Below, piece after piece: positions 30,320 through 39,116 of a DNA stretch of 64,000 bases. The translations under genes were made by a program, and so were the position numbers. The DNA lies in assembly GCF_014635185.1 (NCBI RefSeq), contig NZ_BMCM01000004.1, forward strand, positions 343,048 to 407,047, given 5' to 3'. The first letter of the stretch is position 1. Every line of letters begins with the position of its first letter. The notes under the pieces are model-generated. The model was not told where the DNA came from and made no database searches. It saw nothing but the letters and a program-made list of their open reading frames with translations. The stretch comes from Microbacterium murale (GTDB lineage: Bacteria; Actinomycetota; Actinomycetes; Actinomycetales; Microbacteriaceae).

Positions 30320-31071
30320 GCGGTCTCCGGGTTGTCAGTCGAGTTCAGAAGCAGACGGGCAAGATCATCGACGATACATGTTGCGCCGGCGGCGCGCAGG
30401 GCGTCAGGGCCGGCGCCGCGGTCGACTCCGACGACGGTGGCGAAACCGGCGGCCGCGGCGGACGCGGCGCCGGAGACGGCATCCTCCACGGCGATGCTCT
30501 GCGCGGGATCCACGCCCAGCGCGGCGGCGCCGGCGACGAACATGTCGGGGGCAGGTTTCGACGCCAGCCCGTCGCGCTCGGCGACCGTTCCGTCGACCAC
30601 CACGGTGAAGAACCCACGGATTCCGGCGGTCGCCAGCACCTCTTCGGCATTCTTCGAACTCGAGACGACGCCCTGGCGGATGCCGGCATCGCGCAGCTGC
30701 TCGATCAACGCGAGCGAACCGGGGTAGGCGGCGATGCCTTCCCGGCGCAGCGACGCCGAGAACGCGGCGTTCTTGCGGTTGCCGATGCCGCAGATCGTCT
30801 CAGCGTCCGGTGGATCGTCGACCTGTCCCCAGGCGATCTCGACGTTGCGGCTGCGCAGCAGACTCGCGACGCCGTCGTAGCGCTTCTTGCCGTCGACGTA
30901 CGCGAAGTAGTCGTCGTCGGTGTACGCCGGCTCGATCCCCCAGTTGGCGAAAACCTCGTCGAACACCGCCTGCCAGGCGCGCATGTGCACTTCGGCGGTC
31001 GGCGTCAGCACACCGTCCAGATCGAACAGGATGCCTTCGGCGAGGCCGAGGTCTGGCAGAGAGTCGGGCAT
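30316..31071 (-). CDS. Beta-phosphoglucomutase family HAD hydrolase
   Basis: A 251-residue HAD-IA protein. Motif I ILFDLDGVLTPTAEVHMRAW near residue 14 carries the Asp nucleophile and acid/base Asp; GVVSSSKNAEEVL is motif II; KPAPDMFVAGA is motif III; AVEDAVSGAASAAAAGF is motif IV. The upstream GH65 partner supports a mutase role (beta-glucose 1-phosphate to glucose 6-phosphate). The start at 31071 has GGAGG 8 bases upstream; the 36 extra residues of the longer frame are rejected. Confidence 0.9.
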   Translation of the reverse strand: MPDSLPDLGLAEGILFDLDGVLTPTAEVHMRAWQAVFDEVFANWGIEPAYTDDDYFAYVDGKKRYDGVASLLRSRNVEIAWGQVDDPPDAETICGIGNRKNAAFSASLRREGIAAYPGSLALIEQLRDAGIRQGVVSSSKNAEEVLATAGIRGFFTVVVDGTVAERDGLASKPAPDMFVAGAAALGVDPAQSIAVEDAVSGAASAAAAGFATVVGVDRGAGPDALRAAGATCIVDDLARLLLNSTDNPETA

Positions 31072-31179
31072 GCGGGCCTCCAGAGTTTCACGCGAAGGGA
31101 CCGGCACCTCACTGTGCCACCCAGCCAGCGTAATGGCGCAGGGTTCGCGGGCATAACCCCTTGAGGCGCGTTCCGCCAC

Positions 31180-32400
31180 TCAGACCTGGCTCAGGGTCTG
31201 CCGTGCGATCTCGAGCTCTTCGTCCGTCGGCACCACGAGCACCGAGACCGACGATGAGTCGGTCGAGATGCGCCGGATGCTGTGGCTGCGCGCCTCGTTG
31301 CGGGCCTGGTCGATCTCGATCCCTAGGAAGCCGAATGTCGAGAGCGCCTCGGCTCGCACCCGGGCCGCGTTCTCACCCACGCCGGCGGTGAACGAGATGA
31401 CATCGACTCCGCCGAGCTGTGCGATGTACGCGCCGGCGTAGGCGCGCAGGCGATGGATGTAGACGTCGAAGGCCAGGGTGGCCGCCTCCGCACCCGCATC
31501 CACGCCGGCGAGGATGTCGCGCATGTCGCTGTGTCCGGCCAGTCCCTTCAGTCCGCTGCGGGTGTTGAGCAGCGTGTCGATCTCGTCGATCGAGTACTCG
31601 GCCACGCGTGCGATATGCACCAGGACGGCGGGGTCGAGGTCGCCGGAGCGCGTGCCCATCACCAGGCCCTCGAGAGGCGTGAACCCCATCGAGGTCTCCA
31701 CCGAGCGTCCGCCGTCGATCGCCGTGACGGAGGCGCCGTTGCCCAGGTGGAAGACGAGCTGGCGCAGCGAGGCGAGATCGCGCCCGAGGAAGGCCGCGGC
31801 CTGCTCGCTGACGTACTTGTGGCTGGTGCCGTGGAACCCGTAGCGGCGGATGCGGTGCTTCTCGGCGAACGCCGCATCGATCGCGTAGGTGTACGCGGAG
31901 GGTTTCAGCGTCTGGTGGAACGCGGTGTCGAACACGGCGACATGAGGCACGTCCTTGAACACCGCGCGTGCGGCGCGGATGCCGGCGAGGTTGGCCGGGT
32001 TGTGCAGTGGCGCGAGCACCTCGAGTTCGCCGATCGACTGCTCCACGGCATCCGTCACGAGCGTCGGCGAGAAGAACCGCGCGCCGCCGTGCACGACGCG
32101 ATGCCCGACGGCGACCGGCGCGTGCTCGTCCAGTGCGGGGCCGTGCCTCTCGAACTGCTCAAGCATGACGGCGAACGCCTCGTCATGATCGGCGATCGTC
32201 CGCTCGCTCTTCTTCGTGACGTCGAGCACCGTGGGGGCGGCCTCACCGTCGCCTGGGCGACGGACGGTGTGCGAGATCGCGCTGACGTCCTGCCCGATGC
32301 GCTCGATGAGGCCCTCGCCGAGCGGCGACTCGCGGTCCATGTCGATCAGACTGTACTTCAGCGACGAGGAGCCGCTGTTGATGATCAGGACGACGCTCAC
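31180..32400 (-). CDS. ackA: Acetate kinase
   Basis: Interconverts acetyl phosphate plus ADP with acetate plus ATP. The 406-residue length is normal. Visible signatures are LIINSGSSSLKYSLI at the N-terminus, HRVVHGGARFF, FDTAFHQTL, FHLGNGASVTAI and FTAGVGENAARVRAEAL. It starts with a GTG that overlaps the pta stop (GTGA), so the two enzymes of the acetate pathway are coupled in the order pta-ackA. Confidence 0.97.
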   Translation of the reverse strand: MSVVLIINSGSSSLKYSLIDMDRESPLGEGLIERIGQDVSAISHTVRRPGDGEAAPTVLDVTKKSERTIADHDEAFAVMLEQFERHGPALDEHAPVAVGHRVVHGGARFFSPTLVTDAVEQSIGELEVLAPLHNPANLAGIRAARAVFKDVPHVAVFDTAFHQTLKPSAYTYAIDAAFAEKHRIRRYGFHGTSHKYVSEQAAAFLGRDLASLRQLVFHLGNGASVTAIDGGRSVETSMGFTPLEGLVMGTRSGDLDPAVLVHIARVAEYSIDEIDTLLNTRSGLKGLAGHSDMRDILAGVDAGAEAATLAFDVYIHRLRAYAGAYIAQLGGVDVISFTAGVGENAARVRAEALSTFGFLGIEIDQARNEARSHSIRRISTDSSSVSVLVVPTDEELEIARQTLSQV

Positions 32401-34529
32401 CGTGCGGCCTCCGCACCCGGGGTGGCACTTTGGGCCTGGATCGCGGTGATGGCGACCGTGTTGACGATGTCGTCGACCAGCGCACCGCGTGAGAGGTCGT
32501 TGATGGGCTTGTTCAGCCCCTGCAGCACGGGGCCGATCGCGACGGCTCCTGCGGAGCGCTGCACGGCCTTGTACGTGTTGTTGCCGGTGTTCAGATCGGG
32601 GAAGACGAACACCGTCGCACGTCCCGCGACGGCTGAATCCGGCATCTTCGCCTTGGCGACAGCGGCATCGGCTGCGGCGTCGTACTGGATCGGCCCGTCG
32701 ACCGGCAGCTCGGGAGCGCGCTCGCGCACGAGTGCTGTCGCCTCGCGCACCTTCTCGACGTCGGCGCCGGTTCCCGACTCCCCGGTCGAATAAGACAGCA
32801 TGGCGACGCGCGGCTCGATGCCGAACTGCCGCGCGGTCTGCGCAGACGAGATCGCGATGTCGGCGAGTTGAGTGCTCGTCGGATCGGGGATCACCGCGCA
32901 GTCGCCGTAGACGAGCACGCGGTCGGCGAGAGCCATCAGGAAGACGCTGGAGACCACCTCTACGCCAGGACGGGTCTTGATGATCTCGAACGACGGACGA
33001 ATCGTGTGCGCGGTGGTGTGCGTCGCACCCGAGACCATGCCGTCTGCGAGGCCGAGATGCACCATGAGCGTTCCGAAGTACGACACGTCTGTGACGGTGT
33101 CGGCGGCCTGCGACAGCGTCACTCCCTTGTGCGCCCGCAGACGCGCGTATTCCTCGGCGAACCGCTCGATGTACGACGGATCGGTCGGACTGATGATCTG
33201 CGCCGCGGAGATGTCAATTCCGAGCTCAGTGGCCCGTGCGCGGATCTCGCTCTCATCGCCGAGGATCGTCAGGTCGGCGACGTCACGCGCGATCAGGCTC
33301 GACGCCGCACGCAGGATGCGGTCGTCCTCGCCCTCGGGCAGCACGATGCGCTTGCGATCGGCTCGTGCGCGTTCGATGAGTCCGTACTCGAACATCAGCG
33401 GCGTCACGACGCGCGATTCCGCGAGCCCGAGCTGTGTCGCGAGCTCGGTGATGTCGACGTGGGTCTGGAACAGTCCGAGCGCGCGATCGTACCGATGACG
33501 CGAATCGGCGGCCAGCCGTCCGCGCGCGCCCATCACGCGCACCGCGGTGTCGTAGGTGCCGTGATCGGTCGCGATGATCGGCACGGTGGATGCCAGTCCG
33601 TCGAGCAGCCGCTCGATCGACTCCGGCAGGGGGAACGGTCCGTTCAGGATGATCCCCGTGATCGAGGGGAAGGTTCCCGCCGCATCAGCCATCAGCGTCG
33701 CCAGCAGCACCTCGGTGCGATCCGCCGGGATGACCACGACGGCGTCCTGCGTGAGACGCGGCAGCACGTTCACCATCGACATGCCCGCGACCACGACGCT
33801 CAGTGCCTCGCGGGTGAGCAGATCGGGGTCGCCCTTGATGAGTCGCCCGTCGACGGCGGCCAGGATGCCGCGGATCGACGGCGCCACGAGCGTGCGATCC
33901 TCCGGGATCGCCCACACCGGGGTGTGCTCCGACTGCGCGGTGCGCACCGCATCGACGCTCTGCTGCAGGGCATCGGGGTCGGCGCGGTTGACGATCACGG
34001 CGAACAGCTCTGCCCGTTCGTCATGCAGCTCGGCGAGCGCGAGGGCGGCGATCTGGCCGACGGCGTCGGCTGTGCGCGCGGTCGACGTGCCGAGCTGCTC
34101 GCCGCCGCCCTGCTGGTCGCGGCCGCTGAGCACGAGCAGCACCGGAGCGCCGAGGTTCGCGGCGATGCGGGCGTTGTAGCCGAGCTCTGCAGGGCTGGCC
34201 ACATCGGTGTAGTCGCTGCCGATGATCACGACGGCGTCGCACTGCGCCTCGACCGCCTTGAATCTCGAGACGATGGTGGCGAGTGCGCGGTCGGGATCGT
34301 CGCGCACATCGTCGTAGGTGACGCCGAGGCTGGCCTCGTAGTCGAGGTGCACGCCGTCGTGCGCGAGCAGCAGCTCGAGGACGTAGTCAGCCTCGGCGGA
34401 AGAGCGCGCGATCGGGCGGAACACACCCACGCGGGGCGTCACGCGCATGAGCGCATCGAGCACACCCAGCGCGATGGTGGACTTGCCGGTGTGCCCCTCG
34501 GCGGAGGTGATGTAGATGCTTCGCGCCAC
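32397..34529 (-). CDS. pta: Phosphate acetyltransferase (long form)
   Basis: Converts acetyl-CoA plus phosphate to acetyl phosphate. This 710-residue long form has an N-terminal P-loop regulatory domain (SAEGHTGKSTIALGVLDALM), a central DRTGG domain, and the C-terminal PTA/PTB catalytic domain from about residue 380 (VLPEGEDDRILRAA, MVSGATHTTAHTIRPSFEII, GRATVFVFPDLNTGNNTYK). The GTG start is preceded at six bases by TAGGGT, whose TAG is also the stop codon of the lysozyme-like gene; GGTGG could alternatively serve as a ribosome binding site. Confidence 0.97.
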   Translation of the reverse strand: MARSIYITSAEGHTGKSTIALGVLDALMRVTPRVGVFRPIARSSAEADYVLELLLAHDGVHLDYEASLGVTYDDVRDDPDRALATIVSRFKAVEAQCDAVVIIGSDYTDVASPAELGYNARIAANLGAPVLLVLSGRDQQGGGEQLGTSTARTADAVGQIAALALAELHDERAELFAVIVNRADPDALQQSVDAVRTAQSEHTPVWAIPEDRTLVAPSIRGILAAVDGRLIKGDPDLLTREALSVVVAGMSMVNVLPRLTQDAVVVIPADRTEVLLATLMADAAGTFPSITGIILNGPFPLPESIERLLDGLASTVPIIATDHGTYDTAVRVMGARGRLAADSRHRYDRALGLFQTHVDITELATQLGLAESRVVTPLMFEYGLIERARADRKRIVLPEGEDDRILRAASSLIARDVADLTILGDESEIRARATELGIDISAAQIISPTDPSYIERFAEEYARLRAHKGVTLSQAADTVTDVSYFGTLMVHLGLADGMVSGATHTTAHTIRPSFEIIKTRPGVEVVSSVFLMALADRVLVYGDCAVIPDPTSTQLADIAISSAQTARQFGIEPRVAMLSYSTGESGTGADVEKVREATALVRERAPELPVDGPIQYDAAADAAVAKAKMPDSAVAGRATVFVFPDLNTGNNTYKAVQRSAGAVAIGPVLQGLNKPINDLSRGALVDDIVNTVAITAIQAQSATPGAEAAR

Positions 34530-34541
34530 GCTGCCACCCTA
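34530..34541 (-). promoter_or_regulatory. Possible leaderless-type -10 (TAGGGT, 6 nt before pta GTG)
   Basis: TAGGGT at 34541-34536 overlaps the upstream stop codon, so the TA may be explained by the stop; this is the least certain of the group. Confidence 0.35.
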
Positions 34542-35252
34542 CGCCGGGCAGGGCCCGGAAAGCGCGTCGACGATCGCCGTGGCATCATCCTCGAACCGGG
34601 CGTAGTGGTCGGGGTCGGTGTTGATCTGAACGCGGTTGATCGCATGCGACGGCGCCATCTGCTGCCACCCTGCGAGTCCGGCGAGGCGCCCGTAGAACAG
34701 GGCCGCGGATGCCGCCGGGTCCATCCTCGTCTCGACGCTCCCCCACCACTCCTGCTGCTGGAACAGTCCGATGCTGCTGGTGCGCGAGCCGTCGGGATTG
34801 GTGAATCCGGACGTCTCCCAGTCGCCGTAGTCGATGTTGTGCAGGCTGCTCTCCCCCATGGCCGCCATGACGCCGAGGACCTTGCCGTCTGTGCCGAAGC
34901 CCTGTTCCGAGGCCGTGCGCACGATGATCGCGGCGTTCTCGAGCTGCTCGCCCTGCCAGCCGGCCACACCGTCGTCTGGAAGATCTCCAGGCGCGTCCAT
35001 GCACACCGCGACCGGATCGTGCGAGGTCGCCATAGGAACGAGCACGATGAGCAGGGCCGCGAGCGTGAGTGCCCCAAGCGTGAGGATGACCGGCCGCACA
35101 CTTCGTCGCGACCACCGACGCGCAGCGCCCGCTCTTCTCCCACCCGCGGACCGGCGAGTCGTCGTCCGCTTCTTCGCCCGCTGTCCGATCCGCTTTCGCG
35201 GCTTCGCGCGACGCTTCTTCCCGCTGGGCGTGCGGCGCGTTTTCGCCTTCAC
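34539..35252 (-). CDS. Membrane-anchored lysozyme-like protein with very basic N-terminus
   Basis: A 237-residue protein in three parts. The first ~55 residues are extraordinarily rich in Arg and Lys. One membrane segment follows (PVILTLGALTLAALLIVLVP). The remainder is extracytoplasmic and resembles a lysozyme/soluble lytic transglycosylase-like fold: GVMAAMGESSLHNIDYG with a candidate catalytic Glu, then SSIGLFQQQEWWG and RMDPAASAALFYGRL. Enzyme activity is inferred from this pattern only. The start is GTG at 35252, overlapping the rhomboid stop in GTGA; an alternative reading through the rhomboid frame is rejected. Confidence 0.78.
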   Translation of the reverse strand: MKAKTRRTPSGKKRRAKPRKRIGQRAKKRTTTRRSAGGRRAGAARRWSRRSVRPVILTLGALTLAALLIVLVPMATSHDPVAVCMDAPGDLPDDGVAGWQGEQLENAAIIVRTASEQGFGTDGKVLGVMAAMGESSLHNIDYGDWETSGFTNPDGSRTSSIGLFQQQEWWGSVETRMDPAASAALFYGRLAGLAGWQQMAPSHAINRVQINTDPDHYARFEDDATAIVDALSGPCPA

Positions 35253-35860
35253 GCGCTGCGCTCTCCCTGGTCGTGCGGACGTCGCGCTCCGGCGAGCGCC
35301 GCCGCACCGCCGCCGATCGCACCGAACAGATGCGCCTGCCACGAGACGCCTGGCCCGACGCCGACGATTCCGGCGAGCATCGACCCGCCGTACAGCACGA
35401 GCACGATCACGGCGATGAGGGCGTGCGCGATGCGGTGTGCGATCGGCCGCGGCGAGAACACGCGCACGACGATGTACGCGAAATACCCGAAGACGAGCAC
35501 GGAGGCCCCGACCGTGAGCGTTCCCGGCGCGTTGAGCAGCCAGGTGCCTGCACCGCCGACGAGCGCGGTGACGGCGGTGACCATCCAGAACCGGGCTGCG
35601 CCTTCGATCGCGATGAGGCAGCCGAGCACGAGGAGCGGCAGCGTGTTGCCTATCAGGTGGGCCCACCCTGCGTGCAGCAGCGGCCCCAGCACGAGACCCT
35701 GCAGACTGCCGAGATCCCACGACCTGAGGCCGAACCCGGTGAACGAGCCGGGAAGGATCGCGTCGAGGATCTGAATCGCCCACATCACGGCCACGAGCAC
35801 GACCGGCGAAGCGAAACGCGCGAGGGCAGCGGAACGCGGAGGACTTGCCGAGATGCTCAC
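35249..35860 (-). CDS. Rhomboid family intramembrane serine protease
   Basis: A 203-residue protein with six predicted membrane helices. HAGWAHLIGNTLPLLVLG matches the rhomboid HxxxN region of helix 2. TVGASVLVFGYFAYI contains the catalytic Ser motif (GASx, here GASV rather than GASG), and SWQAHLFGAIGGG carries the catalytic His. The GTG start at 35860 gives a protein beginning VSISASPPRS; the upstream extension would run through the candidate ffs gene. It is translationally coupled to the basic lysozyme-like membrane protein, a possible substrate. Confidence 0.88.
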   Translation of the reverse strand: MSISASPPRSAALARFASPVVLVAVMWAIQILDAILPGSFTGFGLRSWDLGSLQGLVLGPLLHAGWAHLIGNTLPLLVLGCLIAIEGAARFWMVTAVTALVGGAGTWLLNAPGTLTVGASVLVFGYFAYIVVRVFSPRPIAHRIAHALIAVIVLVLYGGSMLAGIVGVGPGVSWQAHLFGAIGGGAAALAGARRPHDQGERSA

Positions 35861-35926
35861 ACCACGATCCTCGCAGGAGAAGCTGTGCGCCGGGGGCTGA
35901 TGCGAGAAGTTCCAGGCAAAAGAAAT

Positions 35927-36014
35927 GACCCTCCGCGCACCCAGCAGAGCCCGGTTACCCTTGCTACGTTTCCGTCCTGGGGGAATTGGCCTGGATGCTG
36001 CCACGCGGAGAGCC
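35927..36014 (-). ncRNA. ffs: Candidate signal recognition particle RNA (small bacterial type)
   Basis: On the minus strand the region folds as a long hairpin. The 5' end GGCTCTCCGCG pairs over 11 positions (two wobbles) with the 3' end CGCGGAGGGTC. At the tip, CCCCAGG-AC-GGAAAC-GT-AGCAAGGG contains the SRP helix 8 features: CAGG opposite AGCA in the internal loop and a GGAA-containing apical loop. A TAGACT -10 (36026-36021) sits six bases before the 5' end, and CATTTCTTTTG follows the 3' end as a terminator. The length of about 88 bases fits small SRP RNAs. A covariance-model search would settle it. Confidence 0.82.
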
Positions 36015-36020
36015 TCGGAC

Positions 36021-36026
36021 AGTCTA
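36021..36026 (-). promoter_or_regulatory. -10 element of candidate ffs (TAGACT)
   Basis: Identical to the -10 hexamers of both tRNA genes here, and placed 6 bases before the predicted RNA 5' end. Confidence 0.65.
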
Positions 36027-36061
36027 CCCGGCGTTGAGCAGAGACACGAACCTGCGCCGGA

Positions 36062-36067
36062 TAGGCT
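36062..36067 (+). promoter_or_regulatory. Candidate -10 (TAGGCT) of the helicase gene
   Basis: TAGGCT lies 33 bases before the ATG at 36100, which has GGGGG 5 bases upstream. The predicted leader is about 25 bases. No clear -35 is visible. Confidence 0.4.
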
Positions 36068-36099
36068 CGAAGTCACGGCATTCGAACGACTGGGGGCAC

Positions 36100-39021
36100 A
36101 TGGATCTGCCCGCAGACGCCGTCCCCTTGGCATCGTGGCGCTTCACGGGGACGCTGCGCACATACCAGGCCGAGGTCCTCTCCCGGCTGACTCCGTCGGC
36201 AGACGGGCCCCTGCACGTCGTGGCCCCTCCCGGCTCCGGCAAGACGCTTCTGGGCCTGCTGCTCGCCGCACGCGAAGGCCATCGCACACTCGTGCTGACC
36301 CCGACGAACACGATCCGGCGGCAATGGCTGCGTGCCGCGCGAGAACTGGCGCCGCAGCCCGACGCCGTCTCCGACGACCCGGCTCGCCTCGCCGACCTCA
36401 CAGTGCTCACCTATCAGCTGCTCAGTGTCACCGGCGACGGCTCCCCGTTCGAGGATCTCGCGCGCGCCGAGTGGGTGGACGAGCTCGTCGCCGCCGGACG
36501 CAGCGAAGTGGACGCGGCCACCTGGCTCGCAGAGCTGGCAGTGGACAACACGTCCGCGTACCGCAGCGGCATCCGTCGTCGGGTGCGTCGTCTGCGCGGC
36601 CGATTCGCGCGGCAGCGCCCAGACGAGCTGGCGAGCGTCCTGCATCCGAACGCCGTCGCGCTGATGGATTCGATCGTGGATGCCGGCATCCAGACGATCG
36701 TGCTGGACGAATGCCACCACCTGCTCGACCATTGGGCGCTGGTGGTCGCGTACCTTGCCGGACGCATCCGCGAGAGCGGCGGCACCGGGCTGCTGATCGG
36801 GCTCACCGCCACGCTCCCGTCACCGGATGACGAGGCGGAGTTCGAAAACTACGACCAGCTCCTCGGTGCGGTCGATTACGAGGTGCCGACTCCGGCAGTC
36901 GTCAAGGAGGGCCACCTCGCGCCGTACCGCGATCATGTGTGGTTCACCGAGCCCACCCCCGCAGAGGCGACGTTCATCCGCCGCCACGAGGCACTGTTGC
37001 ACGAGCTGATGCTCCAGGTGCTGTCGACACCGGACGGTCTCTCCTTCATGGAAGAACAGCTGCAGCCTCGCGGCGATGGTGGGGATGCCGTGACGGACGA
37101 GGATCCGCTGGTCCGGCTCGACCGAGCACTCTCCGAAGACTTCGCCCTCACCCGCTCCTGCGCCGTGGTGCTGCGCGAGATCGCCCCGCAGCATCCCTTG
37201 GCGATCGCCCTGCCGGCGGCGCTGTTCGACCGATGCACCACGGACGACCTCCTCTCGGTGCTCGCACGTTTCGCGCACACCCGCCTGCTGGCGGACCCGG
37301 ATGCCGGGGCGCAGTGGGAGTATGTGCGACGGTCGTTGGCGGATTTCGGCTACCACCTCACCGATCGTGGCATCCGACGCGGGCGGAACCCCGTCGAGAC
37401 GACGCTCGCGTATTCCGCCGCGAAGGACCACGCGGCCGTCGACATCCTGCGCCTGGAGCTCGACGGCGCCGACGCCGATCGCATCCGGGCTGTGGTCGTC
37501 ACGGATTTCGTCGTCCACGGGAATCACCGCGGCCAGGCCGGCGACGACGCTGCCGGCGCACTGCGCGTGTTCGACCTGCTCGCGCACGACCAGGCGACAG
37601 CCGCGATGCGGCCGGTACTCATCACGGCGGAGCATCTGCGAGTCCGCGACGGTGACGCATCGACGATCGCGGCCGCGCTGACCGAACTGCTCGGCACGCA
37701 GGTCGAGGTCTCCGACGGCGTCGGCGCTGTCCGCGACCTTCGTGCTCCGAAAGTCGGCAGCGGCCGGATCGTCGCGGCCGTGTCCGAACTGATCCGGCGC
37801 GGCGAGGTCCGCGTGCTGGTGGGAACGCGCGGACTGCTCGGCGAGGGCTGGGACTGCCCGTCGGTGAACACCCTCATCGATCTGACCGCGGTCGCGACGT
37901 CGGCGGCCACGCAGCAACTGCGCGGCCGAACGCTCAGGCTCGATCCCGCATGGCCGCAGAAGGTCGCCCATAACTGGTCGGTCGCCTGTCTGATCCCCGC
38001 AGACGTCGTTCTCGACGATCTGGCGGAGCCTCGCCGTCTGCGACGCAAGCACAGTCACCTGTGGGGGCTGGATGCCGATGACCCCACCCGCATCGTCGCG
38101 GGTCTCGAGCACGCCCTCACGACCGAGGCCGCCGAGGCGCTGGAGCGCGTGCTCGGCAAGGACCGGACGGCCACCATCGAGGATCTGAATCGGATCACGA
38201 TCTCGGCTCTGCCGCCGCGCGCGCAGACGCACGTCGATTGGCGGATCGGCCATCCATACGTGCCCCGCGAGCGCGACGTGGTGTCGGTGCGCGACAGCCG
38301 ACGCGCACCGCCGTTGTTCCGCACGGCGCCGGCCATCGCGGCCCGCGCACCTATGCGACTCCTCCTCGGCGGTCTGGGCGTCGGCACGGCCACCGCGATG
38401 CTGAGCGAGTGGGGTCTCATCTCGATCGAGCCGGCAGCGGGTCTCGGTGTGGCACTGGTCGGTGGTCTGCTCATCGCCGCATCGCTCTCTGCGCCGGCGT
38501 TCATCCGCTCGCTGCGCGACCGCGCGCATCCTGACGCGGTGTATCACGGGGCTGCCATCGCCGTCGTCCGCGGTCTGCGCGCGGCGGGCAGGATCGGGGA
38601 GCTCGACGAGAGCACGATCACCGCGCGGATCGAGGCGGCAAGCCCGGAGCGGATACGCATCGAGATCGGCGGGAGTGAGACTGACCGACGAATCATCGCC
38701 GACGCGCTGGAAGAGCTGTTCGCCCCGGTCCGCACCCCACGGTTCCTGCTGCGCGTCGACCACGGCGCTTCCGGCGGCTTCTGGCCGACGGCGTGGCTCG
38801 CCGATCGCCTCTCCCCCGGAAGAACGCTTCTCCCTGTGCCGCGCATGCTCGGTCGCCGTCGAGCGGATGCCGAGAGTTTCAGCGAGTACTGGGCGCAATG
38901 CGTCGGCGGCTGCTCGCTCCGCGAGCTGAACGGCCTCGAAGGAGCCGTGCTCCTCCGAATCGCCCGCACTGCGCAGAGCCGTCTCGACCCGACGGCGCCG
39001 AGGACTCGGATCTGGGGCTGA
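36100..39021 (+). CDS. SF2 DEAD/DEAH-type helicase with C-terminal membrane hairpin
   Basis: A 973-residue protein I cannot assign to a named family. The N-terminal half is an SF2 helicase: RTYQAEVL near residue 20, Walker A APPGSGKT at 42-49, LTPTNTIRRQW, DECHH at 203-207 (motif II), GLTATLP near 234. A ~320-residue insertion separates this from the second RecA fold, which shows LVGTRGLLGEGWDCPSVNTL near 573 and QQLRGRTLRLD near 605 (motif VI). Around residues 752-800 two hydrophobic segments (LLLGGLGVGTATAML; AAGLGVALVGGLLIAASLSA) form a likely membrane hairpin, followed by ~170 soluble residues. It could act at the membrane on incoming nucleic acid; this is inference. Confidence 0.85.
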   Translation: MDLPADAVPLASWRFTGTLRTYQAEVLSRLTPSADGPLHVVAPPGSGKTLLGLLLAAREGHRTLVLTPTNTIRRQWLRAARELAPQPDAVSDDPARLADLTVLTYQLLSVTGDGSPFEDLARAEWVDELVAAGRSEVDAATWLAELAVDNTSAYRSGIRRRVRRLRGRFARQRPDELASVLHPNAVALMDSIVDAGIQTIVLDECHHLLDHWALVVAYLAGRIRESGGTGLLIGLTATLPSPDDEAEFENYDQLLGAVDYEVPTPAVVKEGHLAPYRDHVWFTEPTPAEATFIRRHEALLHELMLQVLSTPDGLSFMEEQLQPRGDGGDAVTDEDPLVRLDRALSEDFALTRSCAVVLREIAPQHPLAIALPAALFDRCTTDDLLSVLARFAHTRLLADPDAGAQWEYVRRSLADFGYHLTDRGIRRGRNPVETTLAYSAAKDHAAVDILRLELDGADADRIRAVVVTDFVVHGNHRGQAGDDAAGALRVFDLLAHDQATAAMRPVLITAEHLRVRDGDASTIAAALTELLGTQVEVSDGVGAVRDLRAPKVGSGRIVAAVSELIRRGEVRVLVGTRGLLGEGWDCPSVNTLIDLTAVATSAATQQLRGRTLRLDPAWPQKVAHNWSVACLIPADVVLDDLAEPRRLRRKHSHLWGLDADDPTRIVAGLEHALTTEAAEALERVLGKDRTATIEDLNRITISALPPRAQTHVDWRIGHPYVPRERDVVSVRDSRRAPPLFRTAPAIAARAPMRLLLGGLGVGTATAMLSEWGLISIEPAAGLGVALVGGLLIAASLSAPAFIRSLRDRAHPDAVYHGAAIAVVRGLRAAGRIGELDESTITARIEAASPERIRIEIGGSETDRRIIADALEELFAPVRTPRFLLRVDHGASGGFWPTAWLADRLSPGRTLLPVPRMLGRRRADAESFSEYWAQCVGGCSLRELNGLEGAVLLRIARTAQSRLDPTAPRTRIWG

Positions 39022-39046
39022 CGCCGGTGTCGGCAGGAAATCCGCC

Positions 39047-39063
39047 GGAGCGGAGGCCGCTCC
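39047..39063 (+). terminator. Weak hairpin after the helicase gene
   Basis: GGAGCGG-AGG-CCGCTCC forms a 7-bp stem 25 bases after the stop; no T tract follows, so termination strength is doubtful. A TACGAT hexamer (39071-39076) follows as a possible moxR promoter. Confidence 0.35.
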
Positions 39064-39116
39064 AGCGGGTTACGATCAATTCACGCGCACAGAAGCGCTG
39101 GGGCGAGAGGGAACGC

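Noticed and set aside
32868-35774. A 968-codon open frame on the plus strand opposite pta and the lysozyme-like gene
   Set aside because: It covers well-supported genes in antisense and shows only repetitive His/Arg/Asp shadow composition.
35861-36133. N-terminal extension of the rhomboid gene
   Set aside because: It overlaps the structured candidate ffs RNA and encodes no conserved residues.
36820-38898. A 692-codon open frame on the minus strand opposite the helicase gene
   Set aside because: The plus-strand frame contains all helicase motifs; the minus frame has none and has shadow composition.
38793-39116. Extension of moxR into the helicase gene
   Set aside because: It would overlap the helicase 3' end by more than 200 bases; ATG 39117 has a ribosome binding site and the family's N-terminus.
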